Source of the DNA: Cytophagales bacterium
GTDB lineage: Bacteria; Bacteroidota; Bacteroidia; Cytophagales; Cyclobacteriaceae
Assembly: GCA_033344775.1 (NCBI GenBank)
Contig: JAWPMT010000002.1
Location: 62,001-126,000 of the forward strand
Direction: 5' to 3'
DNA: 64,000 bases
The notes under the pieces are model-generated. The model was not told the DNA's origin. It ran no database searches and saw nothing but the letters and a program-made list of their open reading frames with translations. Below, piece by piece: positions 8,250-18,038 of this stretch. Position 1 is the stretch's first letter. The number at the start of each line of letters is the position of its first letter. Position numbers and translations under genes: made by a program.

Positions 8250-10046
8250 ATGGGTATTGAAGCCATCATTGTTGCAGTAATCATCATTGTCGCGCTGGTG
8301 CTATTCACCAGCAATTGGATTTCCGTTGATATCATCGCTTTTGGCCTGATGGGAGCTTTCATTCTTTTTGGTATCCTGACCCCTCAGGAGGCCATATCAG
8401 GTTTTAGTAATCCGGCGGTGATCACGGTTATGTTAATGTTTGTATTAAGTAACTCATTGCTTAATACAGGCTCTTTGCAACGTATTGCTCCGTACCTAGG
8501 GAAGGTATATAAAAAGAGTTTTAACCTTGGGTTATTGGTGACACTGTTGTTTATCGGGTGTTCATCGGCTTTCCTGAATAACACACCAATTGTGGCCATG
8601 TTTATTCCTGTAATGATCAGCGTGTCGCATCGTTCAGGGGTAAGTCCTTCCAAATTACTAATACCACTTTCCTATGCGTCCATTCTTGGAGGAACATGCA
8701 CGTTAGTTGGAACTTCGACCAATATTTTAGTAAGCGGGATTGCGGAGAGCAATGGGATTCCAGGCTTTTCCATGTTTCTTTCAATGCCAATAGGTCTCGT
8801 TTATCTCATTGTAGGTACCATCTACTTGTTCTTATTTGGTAAGAAGATTTTGCCAGACCGCCTTTCGGAAGACTATTTGCAAAAGAAAATTGGTATTAGG
8901 AGTTACCTCACTGAAATTGAGATTAAAACAGGATCATCTCTAAGTGGGAAGTTGCTGATGAATACATCATTGGTGAAAGACTTGGATCTGGATGTTGTAG
9001 AGATTACTCGCGGAGAAGCTGTCTTTACACTTCCAGCAGGTGATATCACGCTGTTTTCAGGTGACATTTTGAAAATCCGATGCGACCTTGAAAAACTCAA
9101 AGACCTGAGAGATGTATTGCGTGTGGAGTTAAACAAAGCCACAGTAAGTCTTAGTGATACCCAAATGCCAAAAGGGAATACAACTTTACTTGAATTAGTC
9201 ATTACCAATGGATCTGAGTTCATTGGAAAGACATTGAGAGAGATGGACTTCCGTAGACGGTACCGAGCTGTACCATTGGCAATATTACACCGTGAGGAGA
9301 TTGTTCGAGAGAGACTACATCAAGTGACCTTAGGTGCTGGGGACATCATTCTGACAGAAATCAAATCACATCGTGTCAATAATTTGAAAAGGGCAGAGAT
9401 GAAATCCAAAAGTCCATTTGTGGTCTTATCCGAGGAGGGGATCATCGATTTTCAAAGGACAAAATTTCTGAAAGTAATTTCTGTTATTGGTTTAGTAGTC
9501 GTGTTATCTGCGATGGGAGTAGTTCCCATTGTGGCAGGCCTGTTGATAGGGACCGTAGCATTGGTCTTAATGAATTGCCTCAAACCCAAAGAAATTTATC
9601 GGTCGGTAGATTGGAAAGTTATTTTCCTATTGGCAGGTGCCTTATCCATGGGAAAGGCCATGAATGAGACTGGTTTGTCCGATCAATTGGCTACTGCTAT
9701 AGTAGAAAATTTAAGTGTTTGGGGACCATTGGCCGTCTTGTCAGGTTTGTACATTGCAACTTCCATTTTAACCGAAATGATGTCGAATAATGCGACGGCT
9801 GCATTATTTGCTCCTATAGCTATTGCCACCGCGAATCAATTGGAAGTTAGCCCTATTCCTTTTTTGATTGCGATCATGCTGGCAGCATCAGCGAGCTTTA
9901 TGACCCCTATTGGCTACCAGACCAACACGATGGTTTTTAATGCCGGACAATACAAATTTTTAGATTTTGTGAAAGTAGGAGTGGGGTTGAACATTCTTTT
10001 CTGGCTCATTGCCACATTCCTGATTCCGTATATTTATCCGTTTTAG
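8250..10046 (+). CDS. SLC13/DASS-type permease with central TrkA-C domains
   Basis: 598-residue inner-membrane protein. Hydrophobic helices fill about residues 1-200 and 390-598. Between them, about 215-375, is a soluble part with two RCK_C (TrkA-C)-like repeats (GSSLSGKLL...FSGDILKIRC and GSEFIGKTLREMDFRRRY...LGAGDIILTE). SLC13 signature regions SSAFLNNTPIVAMFIP and EMMSNNATAALFAPI, each with an Asn-Asn/Thr motif, are both present. Such proteins are usually sodium-driven carriers of dicarboxylates or sulfate; the substrate cannot be read from sequence. The gene follows the lyase by 4 bases and is likely co-transcribed. It ends 7 bases from the convergent dprA stop. Confidence 0.88.
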   Translation: MGIEAIIVAVIIIVALVLFTSNWISVDIIAFGLMGAFILFGILTPQEAISGFSNPAVITVMLMFVLSNSLLNTGSLQRIAPYLGKVYKKSFNLGLLVTLLFIGCSSAFLNNTPIVAMFIPVMISVSHRSGVSPSKLLIPLSYASILGGTCTLVGTSTNILVSGIAESNGIPGFSMFLSMPIGLVYLIVGTIYLFLFGKKILPDRLSEDYLQKKIGIRSYLTEIEIKTGSSLSGKLLMNTSLVKDLDLDVVEITRGEAVFTLPAGDITLFSGDILKIRCDLEKLKDLRDVLRVELNKATVSLSDTQMPKGNTTLLELVITNGSEFIGKTLREMDFRRRYRAVPLAILHREEIVRERLHQVTLGAGDIILTEIKSHRVNNLKRAEMKSKSPFVVLSEEGIIDFQRTKFLKVISVIGLVVVLSAMGVVPIVAGLLIGTVALVLMNCLKPKEIYRSVDWKVIFLLAGALSMGKAMNETGLSDQLATAIVENLSVWGPLAVLSGLYIATSILTEMMSNNATAALFAPIAIATANQLEVSPIPFLIAIMLAASASFMTPIGYQTNTMVFNAGQYKFLDFVKVGVGLNILFWLIATFLIPYIYPF

Positions 10047-10053
10047 TACACTG

Positions 10054-11169
10054 TTAAGCTGGTATAGGCCGTTTAACTTGATATTTTTTACCTGGTAACG
10101 AATTGATCAATCCGGAAAATTCAAGCGCCAACAATAGGGAGGCTAGTTGGCTAAGTGGCACTTGCGAGTTCCACGAGATTTCATCAACAGCCATACCTTC
10201 AGGTGATTTTCTAATGGCCATAAGGATGGCTTTTTCTTCACGAGTTAGGTTGAGTGTTTCATAGCTCGTGCGGTCAGTTTCCTTGATATTTCCGTCCCAA
10301 TTTAGATGATATAGTAGATCATTGATCCCGGTATAGATCAATGCCTTTTGTTGTTTGATAAGATTATTGCATCCTACGGAAACAGAATTGGTCAGATTGC
10401 CCGGTACGGCAAAAACGGGCTTATCGTAAGAATAAGCAATATTAGCAGTGATCAATGCCCCTCCTTTTTCTGCAGCTTCCACGACGATAGTTACATCAGC
10501 CAGCGCCGCAATGATCCTGTTTCGAGCCGGAAATAGTCGGGCATCAGGTTGGGTACTTGGAGGGTTTTCGGAGATGAGACATCCTGTTTTATTGATCTTT
10601 TGTGCAGTTGACCAGTGTGCTTTTGGGTAAATTACATTGAGTCCACTTGCCAGGACTGCATGATTGGTTAATTGATGTTGAAGTGCGCTTTTGTGTGCTT
10701 CTATATCAATGCCATAGGCAAGCCCACTTACTATGGCGGTATCCAATTTGCTCAATTCAGCCACCATATTTCGTGTGACTTCTTTGCCGTAAGGAGTCGC
10801 TTTTCTCGTGCCGACGATTGCAACACTGCGTTGTTTCAGCGTACTTAGGTCACCCTTGATGAAAAGTAGGGTAGGAGCGTCAAATACATCTCTTAATTGC
10901 CGAGGGTAATCTTGGTCTTGAAAGTGAACAATATTGATGCTGGACTGCTCGCATTCATCAATAATTCTTTCTGCTTCAGCGAAGGAAGATTTATTTAAAA
11001 TGCCCTGGATAGTTTTTGTGCCTATTCCTGGTATGCGTAGCAGGGTATTTCTGGATGATGAAAATACTTCCTGAATTGATCCTGTATAACTGATTAAATT
11101 TCTTGCTGTTGAATAGCCTATTCCGGGGGTTCTATTCAGTGCCAGATGTAGAAATGTTTCTTCTGATAC
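10054..11169 (-). CDS. dprA: DNA processing protein DprA, no ordinary start codon
   Basis: The frame reads a complete DprA of about 371 residues. It has N-terminal helix-hairpin-helix pieces (TPGIGYSTARNLI, IPGIGTKTIQGIL), the Rossmann core (VAIVGTRKATPYG, SGLAYGIDIEAHK, the GGALITA segment), and a C-terminal winged helix. DprA loads RecA on incoming single-stranded DNA in natural transformation. The frame is open upstream to 11232, but between there and ATG 10767 I find no in-frame ATG, GTG or TTG. Starting at 10767 would remove the HhH part and the GTRKATPYG strand. By homology the start should be near GTA at 11167-11169, overlapping the MerR-type gene stop. Either a rare start (GTA, ATT, ACG or CTG), a sequence error, or a lost start codon. 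Confidence 0.85.
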   Translation of the reverse strand, partial: VSEETFLHLALNRTPGIGYSTARNLISYTGSIQEVFSSSRNTLLRIPGIGTKTIQGILNKSSFAEAERIIDECEQSSINIVHFQDQDYPRQLRDVFDAPTLLFIKGDLSTLKQRSVAIVGTRKATPYGKEVTRNMVAELSKLDTAIVSGLAYGIDIEAHKSALQHQLTNHAVLASGLNVIYPKAHWSTAQKINKTGCLISENPPSTQPDARLFPARNRIIAALADVTIVVEAAEKGGALITANIAYSYDKPVFAVPGNLTNSVSVGCNNLIKQQKALIYTGINDLLYHLNWDGNIKETDRTSYETLNLTREEKAILMAIRKSPEGMAVDEISWNSQVPLSQLASLLLALEFSGLINSLPGKKYQVKRPIPA

Positions 11170-11507
11170 TACGGTAGGTCTTCCCGCATCCGTTGTAAAA
11201 AATGTTTGACTTTCTTTAATGATTCTATTAGTTCAATTTTGTTTTTAGCTGCTTCCACGTCACTTTTGATAAAGTCTCTGGCGCCGTGTAGGGTATACCC
11301 CTTTTCCTTCACAAGGTAATATATCAATTTCACATTTTTGATATCTTCTTTCGTAAATTGTCGATTTCCTTTACGATTTTTCTTTGGTTTGATGATATCA
11401 AATTCGCTTTCCCAAAACCGAATTAGAGACGTGGCCACGTTTAACTGATCGGCTACTTCACCGATGGTGAAGTATTTCTTCTCTATTTCTTTTTCCTTGT
11501 AAGGCAC
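11169..11507 (-). CDS. MerR family transcriptional regulator
   Basis: 112 residues. An N-terminal MerR winged helix at about 10-80: YFTIGEVADQLNVATSLIRFWE, then KPKKNRKGNRQFTKEDI and a second helix pair. After it comes a short helical tail (about 85-112) rather than an effector domain, so it is of the small effector-less MerR kind common in Bacteroidota. Start is GTG at 11507, directly after the stop of the CapA-like gene (TGA then GTG), so translation is probably coupled. Its stop overlaps the expected dprA start. Target unknown. Confidence 0.88.
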   Translation of the reverse strand: MPYKEKEIEKKYFTIGEVADQLNVATSLIRFWESEFDIIKPKKNRKGNRQFTKEDIKNVKLIYYLVKEKGYTLHGARDFIKSDVEAAKNKIELIESLKKVKHFLQRMREDLP

Positions 11508-12707
11508 TCAGTTTTGTTTTTCGTTTTGAAGATAGATAATTCTCCCAGAATCATCAAAGGTTAATGGAGTTTCTGGAAAATCTTCTTGTGTTAAGTTTTT
11601 AATTGATTTCAAGGCTCGTAATTTTTTGTCCGGTCTGGGGCCCAGGCTGTAGTCCTGATAGAAGGATTCAATTTTACCAGTGAGGAACTTGCCTTCAGGG
11701 GTTAACCACAATTTTAATAAGGGGGCTTCACCATTGGTGCCTCTCAGGTTAAACCTGCCATAGGTCAAAAAATTCCCGAGGCTATAAGCGATGATGCGAT
11801 CCTTATAAATCTCCATCGCTCGCGGTACATGAGGACCATGTCCAATCAAAAGATCTGCACCATGGTCAATCATCCGATGAGAGAATTCATATACATTACC
11901 ACGATCTTCCCCGTAGTAGTACTCCCTTTTACGAGTAACATGCTTGTTTTTTGATCCTTCCGCACCAGCGTGAAAAGAAACAATCACCAGATCATTCAGG
12001 CTGTCCAACTGTTGGACAATGGCTAGAATTTTTGCTTCATCGTGAATGAGTAAGGTGCCTTTATTTGGCGAAACCGCAACCATTCCGATACGAACTCGCT
12101 TTTTGTTTAATCGGGTTGAAGGTAGTTCGATGCTGCCCGCAAAGGCTATACCGATTGAATCAAGCACCTTTTGCGTGTTTTTACGACCAGTAGCTCCAAA
12201 ATCGTTGGCGTGATTATTAGCCAGGCTAAGTAGATCAAAGCCATTGTCGGTAAAATGTCTACTCAAATGATCCGGTGTTCTGAAAAGATAACATGCCTTT
12301 GGATTCTTACATTCTTTGGCCTCGCCACCTTCATCGAGGATCACACCTTCCAGGTTCCCGAAAGTGATATCTGCATCTTTCAACAGTGGACCGACACTTT
12401 TCCACAACAGATTTCCACTGTCGGCAGGGAGGTAGGACTTATTGGGGAAGTTGGTGCCCATCATGATGTCCCCAACTGCAATAATTGAGATCGTATCAGG
12501 TTGTACAGTAGTTAAACTGAGATCAACTTCCTTTTCTAAAGATTCCAGTGTGTCACCTTCGCTGGTTATAAATATAGGCTTAGCGGGAACGACAACTACA
12601 GTATCCTTAGGTTGTGGTTCCACGGGTGTTTGAACAATCACACGTTGTGGCTTACAACCGATAAGTATGATCATAAAAATACAGAAAAACTGAAGCGCCT
12701 TTTTCAT
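11508..12707 (-). CDS. CapA-family (PGA_cap) lipoprotein
   Basis: 399 residues. Lipoprotein signal peptide MKKALQFFCIFMIILIGC with the lipobox Cys at residue 18, then a Pro/Val-rich linker. The metallophosphatase-like CapA fold runs from about residue 75: AVGDIMMGTNFP, FGNLEGVI, LANNHANDFG, SFHAGAEG and IGHGPHVPRAMEIY with SLGNF. CapA-type proteins are linked to poly-gamma-glutamate or envelope polymer handling, but most members are uncharacterised. No capB/C genes are nearby, so an envelope role is inferred only from the lipobox. It leads a minus-strand operon with the MerR-type gene and dprA. Confidence 0.85.
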   Translation of the reverse strand: MKKALQFFCIFMIILIGCKPQRVIVQTPVEPQPKDTVVVVPAKPIFITSEGDTLESLEKEVDLSLTTVQPDTISIIAVGDIMMGTNFPNKSYLPADSGNLLWKSVGPLLKDADITFGNLEGVILDEGGEAKECKNPKACYLFRTPDHLSRHFTDNGFDLLSLANNHANDFGATGRKNTQKVLDSIGIAFAGSIELPSTRLNKKRVRIGMVAVSPNKGTLLIHDEAKILAIVQQLDSLNDLVIVSFHAGAEGSKNKHVTRKREYYYGEDRGNVYEFSHRMIDHGADLLIGHGPHVPRAMEIYKDRIIAYSLGNFLTYGRFNLRGTNGEAPLLKLWLTPEGKFLTGKIESFYQDYSLGPRPDKKLRALKSIKNLTQEDFPETPLTFDDSGRIIYLQNEKQN

Positions 12708-12761
12708 GGTTAGGAGACCGCAAAGATGACGATTAGCCTGTAATTATTAGCTCATAGCCAT

Positions 12762-12790
12762 AAAAAAACCGCAACCATTTGGCTGCGGCT
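12762..12790 (-). terminator. Terminator of the M23 peptidase gene
   Basis: On the minus strand CCGCAGCC and GGTTGCGG (12769-12788) pair with one G-T, with a 4-base loop, followed by seven T. It lies 20 bases past the stop of the M23 gene at 12811. Confidence 0.85.
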
Positions 12791-12810
12791 TAAATATTAA
12801 CTTCTTGTAT

Positions 12811-13794
12811 TTAAAGGGAACCTAAGGCTTGATTTTCTTTAGAGGCCAGGCGAAGTATCTCTTCATATTCTTCGTCCGTCAGGTCCCTGCTGAAATAATG
12901 CACGGGGTTGACAGGTTTTCCATCAATACGAACTTCGTAATGCAGATGTGCAGCAGTGGACCTTCCAGAATTTCCGGAAGTCGCAATTTGATCACCCCGC
13001 TTTACTTTTTGTCCTTTTTTCACGTTGTACATATCCAAGTGAGCATACCTGGTTTTGTAACCAAAGCCATGGTCGATTTCAATTAACTTACCATAACCAC
13101 CAAAACTGGTTTTCACAACTTTCACTACGCCATCAGCTGTGGCGTATACAGGAGTACCGATAGGAAGAGAAAAGTCTATCCCATTGTGCTGTTTTCTCAC
13201 TTTCGTAAACGGATCGATTCTTCTTCCAAAGCCGCTTGAAAGTCGCTTCAACTGTTTATTAGAAACAGGTTGAATAGCTGGAACTGCTCTTAACCATTCC
13301 TCTTTATTCTTCGCTAATTTGATGATTTCATCGTAAGATGTCGTCTGGATCATCATCTTACGTTTCAGTTCGTCTATTTTTTTGGCATTCTGCATGAGGT
13401 AGGATTCTCGATCTACTCCGTCTTCGAGTAACTCCTTATATCTATCGGTACCACCGACACCAGCGTTTCGTATTTGTTCAGAGATAGGTTCAACGCCGAA
13501 AATGACTCGATAGATATTGTCATCCCGGTTTTCCAGTGACAGTAGCATTTGCTCCATCTCAGCAAGCTGTTTGTCCTGAAGTTCCCCGTAGTACTCTGAT
13601 TGACTCAGCTTTTTTCGCAGCATCGCTTCCTCAGGAGACTCGAAATACTTGATGTAAATCCACGTCATTCCACCTGCCAGCATGAGTGCTACTGTCAGGA
13701 ATCCTAGCGAGTTCAGTATAATATCCCAGGTAGATACAGTGATTCGTTCATATCTGCACGATTCAGTATCATAGTAATATTTGATACGGGCCAT
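12811..13794 (-). CDS. M23 family cell-wall endopeptidase, membrane anchored
   Basis: 327 residues from the ATG at 13794 (MARIKYYYDTES), the usual N-terminus of this Bacteroidota family. The frame continues 22 codons upstream but without family similarity. One N-terminal TM segment (about 25-50, LGFLTVALMLAGGMTWIYI), then a coiled-coil-like stretch (about 60-130), and a C-terminal LytM/M23 domain with HNGIDFSLP (first zinc His and Asp), GYKTRYAHLD and AAHLHYEVR (HxH). All zinc ligands are intact. It should cut peptidoglycan cross-links in the periplasm or activate amidases. Divergent from alaS, an arrangement frequent in this phylum. Confidence 0.93.
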   Translation of the reverse strand: MARIKYYYDTESCRYERITVSTWDIILNSLGFLTVALMLAGGMTWIYIKYFESPEEAMLRKKLSQSEYYGELQDKQLAEMEQMLLSLENRDDNIYRVIFGVEPISEQIRNAGVGGTDRYKELLEDGVDRESYLMQNAKKIDELKRKMMIQTTSYDEIIKLAKNKEEWLRAVPAIQPVSNKQLKRLSSGFGRRIDPFTKVRKQHNGIDFSLPIGTPVYATADGVVKVVKTSFGGYGKLIEIDHGFGYKTRYAHLDMYNVKKGQKVKRGDQIATSGNSGRSTAAHLHYEVRIDGKPVNPVHYFSRDLTDEEYEEILRLASKENQALGSL

Positions 13795-13931
13795 TGAGTA
13801 TTGAAAGTTGGTATGCTCTAATTTTGAACTTTGAAAAAAGCGGTTGACAGCAAAATTCAACTACAATTTTATCATATTCGCATCTTAAAAGCAAGAATAG
13901 TAATACAACGGATTGAATATCAATAGGTTAC

Positions 13932-16562
13932 ATGGATTCCAAGCAGATCAGAGCAAAGTTTAAGTCATTTTTTGAAGAGAAATCGCACAAAATTGTGCCT
14001 TCAGCCCCCATTGTAGTAAAGGACGATCCGACATTGATGTTCACCAATGCCGGAATGAATCAGTTCAAAGATTACTTCCTTGGCAATAAAAAAGCAGAAT
14101 TCAAGAGAGTAGCAGATACTCAGAAATGCTTACGAGTTTCTGGAAAACATAATGACCTGGAAGAAGTAGGTTTTGATACCTACCACCACACCATGTTCGA
14201 AATGTTGGGCAACTGGTCATTTGGGGATTATTTCAAAGCAGAGGCCATAGCCTGGGCCTGGGAATTGCTGACTGAGGAATTTGAATTACCAAAAGATAGA
14301 CTCTATGCCACGGTTTTTGAGGGCAGTAAAGAAGACAACCTTGCTACCGATGAGGAAGCATTAAAGCTTTGGAAGAATATTTTACCCGAAGACAGGGTCT
14401 TGTTTGGGGACAAGAAAGATAATTTCTGGGAAATGGGCGATACTGGTCCATGTGGGCCATGTTCTGAACTTCATATTGACTTACGACCTCAAGAAGAGGT
14501 AGATAAGCTTTCAGGCCGTGAATTAGTAAATAAGGATCATCCCCAGGTGGTTGAAGTCTGGAACCTGGTTTTCATGCAATTCAATCGAATGAGTGATGGA
14601 AGCCTAATCGATTTGCCGGAACAGCATGTAGATACCGGAATGGGATTCGAGCGATTGGTCATGGCCATCCAGCAAAAGCAATCCAATTATGATACTGATG
14701 TATTCCAGCCAATCATTACAGAAGTAGCCAATTGGGCAGGGATCAAATATGGAGATGATGAGAAGAAAGACATTGCCCTCAGGGTAATTGCCGATCACAT
14801 CCGAGCCATTTCTTTTACTATTGCTGACGGACAATTGCCAAGCAATGCCAAAGCAGGTTATGTGATCCGTAGAATTTTAAGAAGAGCTGTTCGATATGGA
14901 TATACCTTCTTAGATTTTCAGGAACCATTCCTAAATAAGCTTGTACCAATGCTTGCGGAACAATTCTCAGACATTTTTCCGGAGTTGATCAATCAAAAGG
15001 AATTCGTCACGAAGGTGATTACAGAAGAAGAGATTGCTTTCTTAAGAACCCTGGACAAAGGCCTAAAACGATTGGATGAATTCAAGAATACCGGAAATAA
15101 GGTCATTGATGGAGCCACCTCTTTTGAATTGTATGATACCTATGGTTTTCCGTATGACCTTACTGCCCTGATTGCAGGAGAAAATGGCCTGGAGGTCAAC
15201 AAGGAGGCGTTTGATGCCGAAATGGCCGTTCAAAAAGAGCGTTCCAAAAATGCTGCAAAACAAGAATCTGGTGATTGGATAGAGTTGCTGCCTGATTCGG
15301 AACATTCCAGTTTTCTTGCATATGAGCATCTTGAAGCTAAAGTGAGAATTGTGAAGTATCGAGAGGTCAAGCAAAAAAACAAATCTCTATTCCAAATTGT
15401 ACTGGATCAAACCCCATTTTATGCCGAAAGCGGTGGCCAGGTGGGTGATACAGGTTTCCTGATTAATGGTGAGGACCGGGTAAAAGTTATTGATACGAAA
15501 AAAGAAAATGAGCTGATTGTTCATATACTTCCGAAGTTGCCTAAAGAAGTTGAAGCGGAATTTGATGCGAAGGTTGATGCTGAAAAGCGCATGCTGACTG
15601 AAAACAACCACTCTGCTACACATTTGATGCATGCCGCACTTCGTCAGGTATTAGGATCCCATGTTCAGCAACGAGGCTCTTTTGTAAATGAAAAGATCTT
15701 GCGATTTGACTTTTCTCACTTCTCCAAAATGACACCCGAAGAGATCAAAGAGACAGAACGAATCGTCAACCGAAAAGTACGGGAGAATGTCGCATTGGAC
15801 GAGAAACGCAATGTGCCGATTGGACAAGCGAAGGAAATGGGGGCCACGGCATTGTTCGGGGAAAAATATGGAGATTTTGTGCGTGTAATCACTTTTGATG
15901 CTGACTATTCTGTGGAATTATGCGGAGGAACGCACGTGAAGCAAACAGGGCAAATAGGCGCTTTTAAGATCATTAGTGAAGGTTCGGTAGCAGCTGGTGT
16001 GCGTAGGATTGAAGCCATTTCAGCATTAGGAGCAGAGCAGCTGTTGGAGGAGCAATTCGATACGTTGAACACGATCAATGATTTGTTGAAAAGCCCCAAA
16101 GCCCCTGTAGAAGCAGTGACTGATTTGATGAATGAGCGACAAGCGCTCAAAAAGCAAATCGAGCAACTACAGTTGGAGAAAGTGGCGCAGGTAAAAGAAG
16201 CGCTAAAAGCACAGATCAAAGACCTGGGACAGGCCAGGCTATTGGTGGCCAAAACAGAATTGCCGGATTCTGATAGTCTAAAATCAATTGCCTTTCAGTT
16301 CAAAAAAGAGTTTCCCAATTTGATCCAATTAATTGGAGCAGAGATTGGCGGTAAACCTCAATTGACGGTAATGATTGATGAACCATTGCTGGAATCACTC
16401 GAATTGAATGCATCGCAATTGGTGCGAGAAATGGCCAAGAACATCAAAGGTGGAGGCGGTGGACAGCCTTTCTATGCTACGGCAGGAGGGAAGGATGTTT
16501 CAGGACTTGATAACGCCTTGAAACATGGAGAAAGTGTCGTGAAAGAGAAATTAAGTGAGTAA
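13932..16562 (+). CDS. alaS: Alanine--tRNA ligase
   Basis: 876 residues, full length. N-terminal class II catalytic core (FTNAGMNQFKDYFLG, motif 2 RVADTQKCLRVSGKHNDLE, GFERLVM). The editing domain carries the zinc set HSATHLMHAALR and CGGTHVKQTGQIG (HxxxH plus CxxxH). A C-terminal coiled coil and C-Ala domain end in GGGGGQPFYATAGG. It charges tRNA-Ala and hydrolyses Ser/Gly-tRNA-Ala. ATG 13932 gives the usual MDSKQIRAKF start. gatB follows after 6 bases, so two translation genes share a transcript. Confidence 0.98.
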   Translation: MDSKQIRAKFKSFFEEKSHKIVPSAPIVVKDDPTLMFTNAGMNQFKDYFLGNKKAEFKRVADTQKCLRVSGKHNDLEEVGFDTYHHTMFEMLGNWSFGDYFKAEAIAWAWELLTEEFELPKDRLYATVFEGSKEDNLATDEEALKLWKNILPEDRVLFGDKKDNFWEMGDTGPCGPCSELHIDLRPQEEVDKLSGRELVNKDHPQVVEVWNLVFMQFNRMSDGSLIDLPEQHVDTGMGFERLVMAIQQKQSNYDTDVFQPIITEVANWAGIKYGDDEKKDIALRVIADHIRAISFTIADGQLPSNAKAGYVIRRILRRAVRYGYTFLDFQEPFLNKLVPMLAEQFSDIFPELINQKEFVTKVITEEEIAFLRTLDKGLKRLDEFKNTGNKVIDGATSFELYDTYGFPYDLTALIAGENGLEVNKEAFDAEMAVQKERSKNAAKQESGDWIELLPDSEHSSFLAYEHLEAKVRIVKYREVKQKNKSLFQIVLDQTPFYAESGGQVGDTGFLINGEDRVKVIDTKKENELIVHILPKLPKEVEAEFDAKVDAEKRMLTENNHSATHLMHAALRQVLGSHVQQRGSFVNEKILRFDFSHFSKMTPEEIKETERIVNRKVRENVALDEKRNVPIGQAKEMGATALFGEKYGDFVRVITFDADYSVELCGGTHVKQTGQIGAFKIISEGSVAAGVRRIEAISALGAEQLLEEQFDTLNTINDLLKSPKAPVEAVTDLMNERQALKKQIEQLQLEKVAQVKEALKAQIKDLGQARLLVAKTELPDSDSLKSIAFQFKKEFPNLIQLIGAEIGGKPQLTVMIDEPLLESLELNASQLVREMAKNIKGGGGGQPFYATAGGKDVSGLDNALKHGESVVKEKLSE

Positions 16563-16568
16563 AAATGG

Positions 16569-18014
16569 ATGAGTGATCAGGCCTATCAGGTGGTTGTCGG
16601 GCTGGAAATTCACGTTCAGCTCAAAACCAATTCCAAGATCTTTTCCGCAGATCCTGCTTCCTTTGGTGAGCTGCCCAATGAGAACATCGGAGTAGTAACG
16701 CTCGCGCATCCGGGAACACTTCCTAAGTTAAACCGGAAAGTCATTGAGTTTGCAGTGAAAATGGGATTGGCTTGTCACTCTGATATTAGTCAGAACCTTC
16801 TTTTCGATCGCAAGAACTATTTCTATCCCGATTTGCCGAAAGGCTATCAGCTAACGCAAGATAGATTACCCATTTGCAGGAGTGGCTTTATATCTGCTCG
16901 ATTACAGGGTAATGAAACTAGGCAGGTAAAACTTATCAAAATTCACCTTGAAGAGGATGCGGGTAAATCTATGCACAATATTGGGTCTTTTACAGCTGTA
17001 GATTTCAATCGTGCAGGGATGCCTTTGATTGAAATAGTCACACAACCAGATATTTATGCGGAGGAAGAAGCGGTATCCGTACTGTCCGAAGTGCGCAGGA
17101 TGATCCGTTTCCTGGGTATCAGTGATGGCGATATGGAGAAGGGGAGCATGCGATGTGATGTAAATATTTCTGTTCGCCCTGCAAAAAGCGACGTGCTGGG
17201 GAAGAAAGTCGAGATCAAAAATATGAACAGCATGCGTAATGTGGCTCATGCTATCACACATGAGAAGGCGAGACAGATCAAATTACTTGAAGCAGGTGCA
17301 GCCATCGTTTCGGAAACCCGGAATTTCAATGCTGATACTGGAACTACAGCAAGCATGCGGATGAAAGAGGAATTAAATGATTACCGTTATTTCCCGGAAC
17401 CGGACCTGAGTTCAGCGGAGATAACTGATGAGGAATTAGCAGGATGGAAGTCGGAAATGCCAGATTTACCGCAGGATTTATTTGATCAGTTCACAACTAC
17501 ATATCATTTGCCGGCATATAATGCAGAGGTGTTGATCGAGGAACCAGGTTTAGCAGCCTATGCATATAATCTGTTTAAAGCGACGGATTTCAAGAAACAA
17601 GCCTCCAACTGGCTGATGGGGCCTGTAAAGTCATGGCTCAATGAACATAAAACCACCATCGATCAATTTCCTATCACAGTGGATCAATGGTGTGAAATGC
17701 TGGAATTGTTACAGACCAAACAATTAGGTCACACCAGTGCCGCTCAAAAGTTATTTCCATTCTTGTTGGAAAATCCACGGATGGGAGTTTTGGATGCCTG
17801 TAACACGTTAAATTTACTTCTGGAACAGAACGATTCTGAACTTCAGCCGGTTATTGATGAAATTCTGGCAGCTCATCCCGATAAGGTCAAAGCTTATCAA
17901 AATGGTAAAAAGGGACTTATAGGGATGTTCATGGGAGAATTAGTAAAGAAGACAAAAGGCAGGGTCGATGCTCAGGTGGCTAGCAAGATGTTGGAAGAAT
18001 CGTTGAAACCATGA
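16569..18014 (+). CDS. gatB: Asp/Glu-tRNA amidotransferase subunit B
   Basis: 481 residues, the standard GatB length. N-terminal GatB/E kinase-like domain: VVGLEIHVQLKTNSKIFS, RKNYFYPDLPKGYQ, HLEEDAGKS, and MRCDVNIS. The tail is a YqeY-like helical domain ending KGRVDAQVASKMLEE. It activates the Glu or Asp on mischarged tRNA for amidation with GatA/GatC, which are not in this window. ATG 16569 is preferred over an out-of-frame ATG four bases earlier. Confidence 0.97.
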   Translation: MSDQAYQVVVGLEIHVQLKTNSKIFSADPASFGELPNENIGVVTLAHPGTLPKLNRKVIEFAVKMGLACHSDISQNLLFDRKNYFYPDLPKGYQLTQDRLPICRSGFISARLQGNETRQVKLIKIHLEEDAGKSMHNIGSFTAVDFNRAGMPLIEIVTQPDIYAEEEAVSVLSEVRRMIRFLGISDGDMEKGSMRCDVNISVRPAKSDVLGKKVEIKNMNSMRNVAHAITHEKARQIKLLEAGAAIVSETRNFNADTGTTASMRMKEELNDYRYFPEPDLSSAEITDEELAGWKSEMPDLPQDLFDQFTTTYHLPAYNAEVLIEEPGLAAYAYNLFKATDFKKQASNWLMGPVKSWLNEHKTTIDQFPITVDQWCEMLELLQTKQLGHTSAAQKLFPFLLENPRMGVLDACNTLNLLLEQNDSELQPVIDEILAAHPDKVKAYQNGKKGLIGMFMGELVKKTKGRVDAQVASKMLEESLKP

Positions 18015-18038
18015 TAAAATTGAAGATTAATAGATAGG

